This document shows, one piece after another, positions 7,901 to 13,268 of a DNA stretch of 13,268 bases. Source of the stretch: JBKPDV01 sp046728075. GTDB lineage: Bacteria; Acidobacteriota; Thermoanaerobaculia; UBA5066; Gp7-AA6. The position numbers and the translations under genes are program-made. The notes below the pieces were generated by a model. The model had not been told where the DNA came from and searched no databases. It saw only the letters and a list, made by a program, of their open reading frames with translations. Within the stretch, counting starts at the first letter, position 1. Every line of letters starts with the position of its first letter. The stretch spans positions 1 through 13,268 of the forward strand of contig JBKPDV010000150.1 of NCBI GenBank assembly GCA_046728075.1. Reading direction: 5' to 3'.

Positions 7901-9949
7901 CTAATTCAGCCGGATCCCGATGTGAATGCTCAGGACCTCGCCGGTCTTGAAGGGATCGGAGCGCCACGCCAACGTCGGCGCCTCCACCAGGATGTCCACG
8001 ATGCCCGCGTTGAAGGCGATGCCCAGGCGCGAGCCGGCCTGGAAGTAGTACTGGCTGCCGAGGGTTCCGTGGACGTCCGGCGAGGAATCCGTCTCCTCCT
8101 TGCCTCGAATCTTCGGGCCCCCCTCGATTCGGACCGGCGTGAGCGAGAGCCCGAGGACGCGCAGGGCGTACCAGCGCACGCCGAGGCTGAACACCCCGGT
8201 CAGATAGCCGGACTCCCCTGACGTGGTCCGCGCGCCGATCGAGAGCGAACCGCCCGGCGCCCAGAGGAACTTTCCTCCCCACCGGTCCCTGTCCCACATC
8301 ACCTGGCCGCCGATCGACCCGCCGCCGTACTGGCGGCCCTCGGCTGCGACGGCCGGAGTCTCGACTGTCGTCGCTCCGCTGGCGACGTACCAGGAGGCGG
8401 CCCTTCCCTCGAGGCGGCCGTAGGGCGCGGAGGGAGGCGACCAGGTCTCGTCGCGACGATCGACCTTCTCCTCGTGGCGCTCGATCAAGGGGCCGCCGGC
8501 GAGCTTGGCCGACCTCAGAGCGTAGCTCACACCGAGGCCGAAGGACCATTCGGCGGCCGGCTTTCGCCAGTTGACCTCGAGGGGACCGTCGAAGGTCACG
8601 GCGAGCCTCTTGGACAGGATGTAGTCGAAGCGAAAGAGCCTGGTCGCCAGCTCCGGGCCGCTCTTGTCGCCTCCGAACGTGGTGCGCCAGGCGGCGGGGA
8701 CGAAGCCGAGGGTCGACTTCCTTCCCAGAGGCAGGATCAGGGCGAGTTCCAGTCCCGCGAGCCCCGCGCCGCTGCCGTCATTGTAATGGCGATAGCCGAC
8801 CTCTCCGGAAATCTCATAGACGAAGGGATTCAAGTCCCAGCTGTACTTCAGAATCCTCCCTCGGGCGGCCGTGTCGAAGAATCTCCGGCTCGAGTTGTAG
8901 CGTGTCTCCAGACCAATCAGGCCGTAGGCTCCGGGCAGGGGATCCACCGGCTGGCGCTCCGAGCACTCCTGCCCCTGGCACGGCCAGGCCGCCGCGAACC
9001 ACTTCTCCTTGTAGGCGCGCCACGCATCGGACCGTTCGGGCGAGGAATCCGTTCCCGGCGCCGCGAGGTGGGCCACGCGCAGGTCGCGAACCAGGACGAG
9101 CAGATCCACGATCGCCTGCCGAGCGAGGTCTCCTTCCTCCGAGAGGCATTCGTACGGGACCTTGTAAGGGTCGTTGACCAGGTCCTTGCAGCGGCGTCCC
9201 TCGACCTCCCGTTCCTCGATCACGTACGTCTTGTCGCGGGAGTCGTTCCAGTTGTGAAACGCCGAGTCGGCGATCGCGGCCTGCGCCTTCGTCGGGAAAC
9301 CCGGCAGCCGCGTCAGGGGCTTCCAGACACGCAGCTCCTCGATCTCGTGGCTCCCCGGCCGGCGCTGCGTGTGCGCCCCCGAGAAGGAGTCGCCGATCGC
9401 GTGCATCAGCTCGTACAGGCCGTACCCGCTGCGGCGGGTTCCGGGGCCGCCCTCGATCACGACCTGGCGCAGAAGGTTGTCCATCAGGTCCCGGCAGCGC
9501 ACGAGCGCGGCGGTCGCGAGCGCGCGCGGGATCGGGGTGCCGTCGATCTTCTCCGTCTGGGCGTCGTCGAGCTTCGCCATGAAATGAAAGCACTGGCCCG
9601 CGTCGCTGAACTGGCGCCGGAAGGCCGCGTCGGGCTGGTCGGTCAGAGGCTTTGGCCACTCGAGCAACGGGTTGGATTCCGCGGCGCCCTCGCAGTAGCC
9701 AGGCGCGGCGCCGCCCCAGCCGAAGCAGAGGGGCGGCGCGAGGGCCCCGTCGTTGAAGAGGTCGCGGAGGACCTCGGGCCGCGGCGGAAGGTCCCCGTGC
9801 CCTTCGACGATCGTGCGGTAGGCGATGGCCTCGATGACGACGTGCCCCTTGCTGTCGAACGCGGAAGCGGACCCCGGCAGGAGCGCCACGGCCAGCGCTA
9901 TGGCGGCGGCAACCGCGGCGCCTCGCGGCCCGCCCCGGGGTGAGTTCAT
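7901..9949 (-). CDS. Exported protein: S1/P1 nuclease - phospholipase C fold domain joined to a probable beta-barrel
   Basis: 682 residues, uncharacterised. A clear signal peptide covers 1-30 (cleavage after GSASA). The mature protein would begin with Phe31 and has His36 at mature position 6, mirroring Trp1 and His6 of P1 nuclease. Other candidate metal ligands follow: His122 in CFHFMA (compare the LHFID-type motif of P1), then H183-x3-D187-x5-H193, the same spacing as P1 nuclease (116/120/126) and Bacillus PC-phospholipase C (118/122/128), and H201-x3-E205. Eight cysteines between 75 and 329 could form disulfides. From about 350 to the end the sequence alternates polar and hydrophobic residues with many Gly/Tyr/Trp and short turns, as in outer-membrane barrels, ending VLSIHIGIRLN. 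The likely role is a zinc-dependent phosphoesterase displayed at the outer membrane; the substrate cannot be told. The ATG has no strong Shine-Dalgarno, but the signal peptide fixes the start. Confidence 0.75.
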   Translation of the reverse strand: MNSPRGGPRGAAVAAAIALAVALLPGSASAFDSKGHVVIEAIAYRTIVEGHGDLPPRPEVLRDLFNDGALAPPLCFGWGGAAPGYCEGAAESNPLLEWPKPLTDQPDAAFRRQFSDAGQCFHFMAKLDDAQTEKIDGTPIPRALATAALVRCRDLMDNLLRQVVIEGGPGTRRSGYGLYELMHAIGDSFSGAHTQRRPGSHEIEELRVWKPLTRLPGFPTKAQAAIADSAFHNWNDSRDKTYVIEEREVEGRRCKDLVNDPYKVPYECLSEEGDLARQAIVDLLVLVRDLRVAHLAAPGTDSSPERSDAWRAYKEKWFAAAWPCQGQECSERQPVDPLPGAYGLIGLETRYNSSRRFFDTAARGRILKYSWDLNPFVYEISGEVGYRHYNDGSGAGLAGLELALILPLGRKSTLGFVPAAWRTTFGGDKSGPELATRLFRFDYILSKRLAVTFDGPLEVNWRKPAAEWSFGLGVSYALRSAKLAGGPLIERHEEKVDRRDETWSPPSAPYGRLEGRAASWYVASGATTVETPAVAAEGRQYGGGSIGGQVMWDRDRWGGKFLWAPGGSLSIGARTTSGESGYLTGVFSLGVRWYALRVLGLSLTPVRIEGGPKIRGKEETDSSPDVHGTLGSQYYFQAGSRLGIAFNAGIVDILVEAPTLAWRSDPFKTGEVLSIHIGIRLN

Positions 9950-10076
9950 CTGCCGGGAAACTCTACCGACAAGCCGGCCGCCCGATGTATGGCACCAAAG
10001 TCCATCGCCGCCGGCGGGCTCGCCTCTCGACTAGAATGTGGCGGCTCCACGGAGTTCCGGTAGAGAGGAGAAGAAC
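9950..10076. promoter_or_regulatory. Divergent intergenic region with a candidate -10 for the rightward genes
   Basis: This 127-bp gap separates the minus-strand gene ending its start at 9949 from the plus-strand gene starting at 10077, so it should hold both promoters. On the plus strand TAGAAT (10032-10037) matches 5 of 6 bases of the -10 consensus, but no good -35 lies 16-18 bases upstream. AGAGGAG at 10064-10070 is the ribosome site for the 10077 gene. I found no convincing minus-strand promoter. Confidence 0.25.
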
Positions 10077-10640
10077 ATGACCAATCGGTTTGGATTGCTC
10101 TGCGCCGCCGCGGTACTGCTAGCCGCTTCCGCGCGAGTCCTGGCGGCGGGCGCCCCCGAGTCGTTCACCGCCACGGCCTCGATCAAGACGGGGTCCAAGC
10201 CCACGACCTCGCCGGTCAAGATCTCGGTGAACCGCTACTCCAGCGAGACGGAGCGCAGCGCCGTGATGGGCGCCATCAGGGCCGGCGGAACCCACGCACT
10301 GCGCGAGGCGGTCGCGAAGATGGACGACGCCGGGTCCATCGAGATCGGAGACAAGAAGACGCCGATCAAGTACGCGTACGCTCGTTCGACCGGCTCGGGC
10401 CGGATCGTCACCCTGATCACGGCCGACCCGATTCTGAAACTCGGACCCGGAATGCCCGAGTTCAAGCAGACGGCGGGGCACGACGTCGCGGCGGCGCTCC
10501 TCGTGCTCGACGGCCAGGGTAGAGGCCACGGGGAATTCGCACCCGCCGCCACCCTCAAGACCAACAAATCCGGCGCGATCGTCGTCGAGGACTACGGCAA
10601 GGCCAAGGTCTGGTTGAAGGGCGTCGCGAAAGCGAAATAA
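10077..10640 (+). CDS. Small secreted protein of unknown function
   Basis: 187 residues. I chose the ATG at 10077 because AGAGGAG ends 6 bases upstream and it gives a clean signal peptide (MTNRFGLLCAAAVLLAA, cleavage near residues 23-25). An upstream in-frame GTG at 10038 would bury the signal behind a polar extension. The mature part contains VKISVNRYSSETER, a helical stretch GGTHALREAVAKMDDAGSI, YAYARSTGSGRIVTLITADPI and a lysine-rich end. I know of similar small exported proteins in Acidobacteria-like genomes with the pattern 'NRYS..xER...ALREAL', but no function is established. It has no catalytic motif, membrane segment after the signal, or mature cysteine. The next gene starts 34 bases downstream on the same strand, so the two are probably cotranscribed. 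Confidence 0.85.
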   Translation: MTNRFGLLCAAAVLLAASARVLAAGAPESFTATASIKTGSKPTTSPVKISVNRYSSETERSAVMGAIRAGGTHALREAVAKMDDAGSIEIGDKKTPIKYAYARSTGSGRIVTLITADPILKLGPGMPEFKQTAGHDVAAALLVLDGQGRGHGEFAPAATLKTNKSGAIVVEDYGKAKVWLKGVAKAK

Positions 10641-10674
10641 GAATCCTCGGGCGACGCCATCCGCCGGAGCGTCC

Positions 10675-11355
10675 GTGACACGCCGCAGTCCCTTTTCCAA
10701 CTTGTGGAGCTCGGAGCGAGGGCTCTCGGCGATGCTCGTCTTCATTGCCCTCGCGGTGTTCGTCGGCGGGCCTCTGCTCGCCACGGGCACGATCGGCGTG
10801 TTCCTGTTCGACGCTCTCTTTGCTCTGCTGCTCGTCTCGGGCGTCGTCACCGTGGCCCGGCGACCGGTGCTGACCGCGATAGCGTCGATTCTGACCGCGG
10901 CGACCGTCGTCCTGCGCTGGGTGAGCCTCGAGGCTCCCGAGTCGGGGGCCCGCATCTGGGCCTCCGCCCTCACGATCGTCCTGCTCCTCATTCTGGCGGT
11001 GATGGTCCTGTTGCAGGTCTTCAAGGCGGGGCCCGTCACGTCGCATCGAATCCAGGGCGCGATCGTCGTCTATCTGCTGATCGGACTCGCGTGGGCTGCG
11101 GCGTTCGAGCTCGTCCACCACGTATCGCCCGGAGCGTTCCATCTGCCGTCCGGCACTTCGGCTCCGCGTCCGACGCACGGATTCCTCTATTTCAGCTTCG
11201 TGACGCTCACGACTCTCGGGTACGGCGACATCACGCCCCTCCACCCCGTGGCCCGCAGCCTCGCGATGGTCGAGGCAGTGACCGGTCAGCTCTATCTGAC
11301 GATTCTGATCGCGCGTCTGGTCTCGATGCAGCTCGAGTCGCGCCGCCAGAAGTAA
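10675..11355 (+). CDS. Potassium-channel-like membrane protein (ion_trans_2 pore)
   Basis: 226 residues, inner membrane. The pore signature is TLTTLGYGDITP, with filter residues T180-L181-G182-Y183-G184-D185, preceded by an aromatic pore helix (FLYFSFV) and followed by a final helix at about 194-216. Upstream there are further hydrophobic segments at about 18-40, 42-60, 66-84, 96-114 and 126-148, so it has roughly six membrane segments rather than the minimal two. The S4-like region lacks regularly spaced arginines, so voltage gating is not suggested. No RCK/TrkA nucleotide-binding domain follows; the protein stops shortly after the last helix (LESRRQK). Start is GTG at 10675 with GGAG 5 bases upstream (10666-10669). 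Expected role is passive K+ conductance; the gating signal is unknown. Confidence 0.88.
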   Translation: MTRRSPFSNLWSSERGLSAMLVFIALAVFVGGPLLATGTIGVFLFDALFALLLVSGVVTVARRPVLTAIASILTAATVVLRWVSLEAPESGARIWASALTIVLLLILAVMVLLQVFKAGPVTSHRIQGAIVVYLLIGLAWAAAFELVHHVSPGAFHLPSGTSAPRPTHGFLYFSFVTLTTLGYGDITPLHPVARSLAMVEAVTGQLYLTILIARLVSMQLESRRQK

Positions 11356-11356
11356 C

Positions 11357-11410
11357 GGGCGCGGTCGAGCCGCGTGTGGCGAGCCGCGCCCCGGTGCGCC
11401 CGCAGGCGCA
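11357..11410. terminator. Hairpin-rich gap between convergent genes, possible bidirectional terminator
   Basis: Two G/C-rich inverted repeats lie between the plus-strand channel stop (11353-11355) and the minus-strand DUF2950 stop (11438-11440). The first is GGGCGCGG (11357-11364) with CCGCGCCC (11384-11391), with an alternative inner hairpin CGCGG-TCGAG-CCGCG (11360-11374). The second is TGCGCC-CGCA-GGCGCA (11395-11410). Neither is followed by a T-run on either strand, so termination is inferred from position only. Confidence 0.35.
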
Positions 11411-11437
11411 GATCCCTCGAAAGCGCGAGCGACGGTT

Positions 11438-12409
11438 CTACTTGCTCGCCGCCGGCTGGCCCGGGGACGTTGTCGGCTCGACGACGGGGCTCCACGTCTT
11501 GTCGGGGTTGTAGAGCTCCATCTTCTTGAATGCCTCGAGCGTGTTTGGCCCGAGGTCCTTCTCGTAGACGACCCCGTCGTGGCTCACGATGAAGGTCTTC
11601 ACGCCGGTGACCCGATAGTTGGCCGGCGCCGCCACGAGGCCGAAGCCGCCGATCATGACCCCCTTCACGACGAAGTCGATCTTTCCGATCGGCGCCGCGG
11701 GGCCCTGGCCCTTCAGGATCTTGAAGTAGTAGCCGTGGTACGGCTCGGACTTCTTCGAATAGCCCTCGGCAATCGCCCGGCCGAGCTCGTCTCCCAGCGG
11801 CCCTCCAAAGGTCCCGTCAGAGTTGCGCCACACGAGGCCGTCCTGCTTCCCTTCGGTGCTTATGATTTTCTGCGCGTATTGATTGAGGCTCGATCCGTCG
11901 TGTTTCGCGAACGCGTACTCGTGCTGCGCCTCGACGTAGTTGTGGCAGGCCTCGATCGCGCCGAGCTCGTTGCTGCCGATGCGGCGGTAGAGGATTTCAG
12001 TTCGCCCGGCCTTCGAGTCGAAGAGCCACTTGCCGCCCTTCTTGACGATCGGGATCGGCATCGGCCAGTCCTGGTCTCCGATCTGGAGGGTCGCCTTGTT
12101 CGCGTTCTTCTTGTCGGGGACGATCTCGCTCTTTTCTTTTGCCTTGGCCGCGAACGCCGCAAGCTGGTTCTTGTCTTGAACCGCGTCCTTCGTGACGACG
12201 AGATCCGCGCCGTCCGGACCGAGGATGTCCTTGAGGGCCGACAGGTCGTAGCTTTCGGCCGCCGCAACCAGTGCGTCGGCTGCCGCCTTCGGCGTGCCGA
12301 ATGTCCGCTGCGGGGCTGCAACGGGGGCCTTCTTCGCCTCTTTGGTAGCGCCGAGAGCGGGCGCAACGAGAAGAGCGCAGACGATTCCGCAGGTAAGCCA
12401 GCGCTTCAT
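11438..12409 (-). CDS. DUF2950 family exported protein
   Basis: 323 residues, a typical length for DUF2950. The signal peptide is MKRWLTCGIVCALLVAPALG, with cleavage near residues 20-21. Recognisable family stretches are FGTPKAAADALVAAAESYDLSALKDILGP near the N-terminus (with lengths cut here: FGTPKAAADALVAA, then DLSALKDILGP), GGKWLFDSKAGRTEILYRRI, the EACHNYVEAQHEYA segment, and the C-terminal GYYFKILKGQGPAAP, APANYRVTGVKTFIVS and GVVYEKDLGPNT blocks. The biochemical role of the family is unknown. It starts 5 bases after the stop of the DUF3300 gene, with a perfect Shine-Dalgarno overlapping that stop, so the two are translated from one message. The ATG at 12409 is certain; a longer open frame extends upstream, but it runs through the DUF3300 coding sequence. 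Confidence 0.92.
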   Translation of the reverse strand: MKRWLTCGIVCALLVAPALGATKEAKKAPVAAPQRTFGTPKAAADALVAAAESYDLSALKDILGPDGADLVVTKDAVQDKNQLAAFAAKAKEKSEIVPDKKNANKATLQIGDQDWPMPIPIVKKGGKWLFDSKAGRTEILYRRIGSNELGAIEACHNYVEAQHEYAFAKHDGSSLNQYAQKIISTEGKQDGLVWRNSDGTFGGPLGDELGRAIAEGYSKKSEPYHGYYFKILKGQGPAAPIGKIDFVVKGVMIGGFGLVAAPANYRVTGVKTFIVSHDGVVYEKDLGPNTLEAFKKMELYNPDKTWSPVVEPTTSPGQPAASK

Positions 12410-12412
12410 GAC

Positions 12413-12422
12413 GATCACCTCC
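12413..12422 (-). promoter_or_regulatory. Near-perfect Shine-Dalgarno overlapping the DUF3300 stop codon
   Basis: The minus strand reads GGAGGTGATC, a ten-base match to the complement of the 16S rRNA 3' end. The TGA of the DUF3300 gene (12415-12417) lies inside it. The DUF2950 ATG follows 3 bases after the match ends, 8 bases after GGAGG. Termination of the upstream gene and initiation of the downstream gene therefore compete for, or share, the same ribosomes. Confidence 0.75.
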
Positions 12423-13268
12423 GCCTTCCGCCGCCGCCGCCCCTGGAGCCTCCGCCTCCCCCTCGGGAGCTCATGCTCGAGGAGCCTCGGGAGCTGCTTG
12501 ACCTGGCGCTGCTGCCGGAAAAGCCGCCCGAGCCGCCCCCCATTGCCGAGGAGCCCCTCGACCCTCCGCCGCCCCCGCTGCCGAAACTCGAGCCTCCGCC
12601 GCGACTCGACGCCGAGGCACTGGGGCCGGCTCCCCCTCCGCCTCGGCTCGACGCGCCCGGACCTCCTCCGGCTCCGCCGCCGCCTCGGCTCGATGCGCTC
12701 GGACTTGCCCCCGCTCCGCCGCGGCCGCCGGCGCCCTGGCTGCCGCGCGACTCGCCTCGTGCCGACCCGCCGTACTTGTTCGCCGTCCCCTTGTTCGAAT
12801 AGGGAGCTCCGCCGCGATGCTGGGAGTTGTGCGACCAATTTCCGCCGCCCTGCCCGCGGTTTCCGCCGCCCTGGCCGCGATTTCCGCCGCTGACGTTCGT
12901 GTTCCTGTTGAAGTTGTTGTTGTTGTTTATGTTGATCGTGTTGTTGCCGCCCCCGCCCCAGCCGCAGCCGCAGCAGGAGCCGCCCCAGATGGCCGCGCCC
13001 ATCGCCATGCCGACGCCGAAGGTGACGAGCGCGGCGCCCGGGGTATAGGGCGGGTAGTAGACCGGCGGGTACGGGTAGACCGGCGGCGGGTAGACGACCG
13101 TCGGATTGTAGGAAGGGACGTAGACGACCTCGGGGTTCGCCTGCTGGATGATGATGGTCTCCTTGCTTTCAATGACCTTCGTCTCGACCTTCTGCTGCTC
13201 GTTGGACTTCAAGGCGCCTTTGCCCTCGGCTTTCTTGCGCATCCGCTGGACCGCTTCCATGACGTCGC
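12415..13268 (-). CDS. DUF3300 family protein (partial, N-terminus beyond the window)
   Basis: The visible 284 codons end in a real stop at 12415-12417. The frame stays open to the right edge (DVMEAVQRMRKKAEGKGALK), so the ATG at 13260 is internal and the true start, probably with a signal peptide, is outside. DUF3300 features are the helical DVM-AVQRMR region, QQKVETKVIESKETIIIQQA, PEVVYVPSYNPTVVY, and a Pro/Tyr-rich stretch (PPPVYPYPPVYYPPY). A hydrophobic Gly/Ala segment (FGVGMAMGAAIWGG) with a Cys pair (SCCGCGWGG) comes next. An Asn-rich run (NNTININNNNNFNRNTN) is followed by a long Gly/Ser/Arg low-complexity tail ending GGGGGRRR. Function unknown; envelope location expected. It is coupled to the DUF2950 gene downstream. 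Confidence 0.88.
   Translation of the reverse strand, partial: DVMEAVQRMRKKAEGKGALKSNEQQKVETKVIESKETIIIQQANPEVVYVPSYNPTVVYPPPVYPYPPVYYPPYTPGAALVTFGVGMAMGAAIWGGSCCGCGWGGGGNNTININNNNNFNRNTNVSGGNRGQGGGNRGQGGGNWSHNSQHRGGAPYSNKGTANKYGGSARGESRGSQGAGGRGGAGASPSASSRGGGGAGGGPGASSRGGGGAGPSASASSRGGGSSFGSGGGGGSRGSSAMGGGSGGFSGSSARSSSSRGSSSMSSRGGGGGSRGGGGGRRR
12641..12704. repeat. Short degenerate tandem repeat in the DUF3300 Gly/Ser-rich tail
   Basis: Two 22-base copies starting at 12641 and 12683 (period 42 bases, 14 codons) differ at two positions. On the minus strand they encode the repeated ASSRGGGGAG motif; a more diverged third copy lies to the left around 12593. It is part of the coding sequence, an in-frame low-complexity expansion rather than a mobile repeat. 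Confidence 0.6.

Noticed and set aside
4733..8221. Plus-strand open frame of 1162 codons opposite the formate dehydrogenase genes
   Set aside because: It is antisense to a strongly supported catalytic subunit, rich in Arg/Val/Asp/Leu with no recognisable motif. Long antisense frames are expected in GC-rich coding DNA.
7821..10003. Shared ACCAAAGT octamer upstream of the genes starting at 7768 and 9949
   Set aside because: An eight-base match between two roughly 130-base gaps is not unlikely by chance, and the flanking bases do not align into one site.
10038..10076. Upstream GTG start (10038) for the small secreted protein
   Set aside because: It would add 13 polar residues ahead of the signal peptide and ignore the well-placed AGAGGAG before the ATG at 10077.
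12641..12704. CRISPR-like or mobile repeat
   Set aside because: The repeats are short, in frame and encode a Gly/Ser low-complexity motif; there are no unique spacers and no cas genes.
12410..12838. N-terminal extension of the DUF2950 gene to 12838
   Set aside because: The frame stays open only because it runs opposite-phase through the Gly/Ser-rich DUF3300 tail. The ATG at 12409 has a perfect ribosome site and a signal peptide.

Overview
The window is GC-rich by eye, densely packed and bacterial. The gene content (selenocysteine formate dehydrogenase, NrfD/HybB-type membrane subunit, multiheme cytochrome c, a DUF3300/DUF2950 pair) fits an uncultured or deep-branching Gram-negative such as Acidobacteriota. 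That assignment is an inference from protein style only; no rRNA or marker gene is present.

Region 1 (1-7768, minus strand) is a formate dehydrogenase operon, read right to left. First comes a Tat-exported, selenocysteine-containing, molybdopterin-dependent catalytic subunit whose in-frame UGA at 7127-7129 is followed by a SECIS hairpin. It overlaps by 4 bp a 733-residue fusion of a four-cluster ferredoxin subunit (FdnH/HybA type) and a NrfD/HybB polytopic subunit. Next are the accessory protein FdhE and a membrane-anchored cytochrome c with six heme sites, which probably starts at a CTG codon. The operon appears to continue off the left edge with a signal-peptide protein. The expected job is oxidation of formate outside the cytoplasmic membrane, passing electrons through four Fe-S clusters to quinone and/or cytochrome c. 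No FdnI-type cytochrome b is seen in the window.

Region 2 (7901-9949, minus) is one large exported protein. Its N-terminal half has the metal-ligand pattern of the S1/P1 nuclease - zinc-dependent phospholipase C fold, and its C-terminal half looks like an outer-membrane beta-barrel.

Region 3 (10077-11355, plus) holds an unrecognised small secreted protein followed closely by a potassium-channel-like membrane protein with a TLGYGD selectivity filter.

Region 4 (11438-13268, minus) holds a DUF3300 protein (cut by the right edge) directly followed by a DUF2950 protein, a pairing seen in other bacteria. A hairpin-rich 82-bp gap separates regions 3 and 4. I saw no tRNA, rRNA, CRISPR array, insertion sequence or origin.
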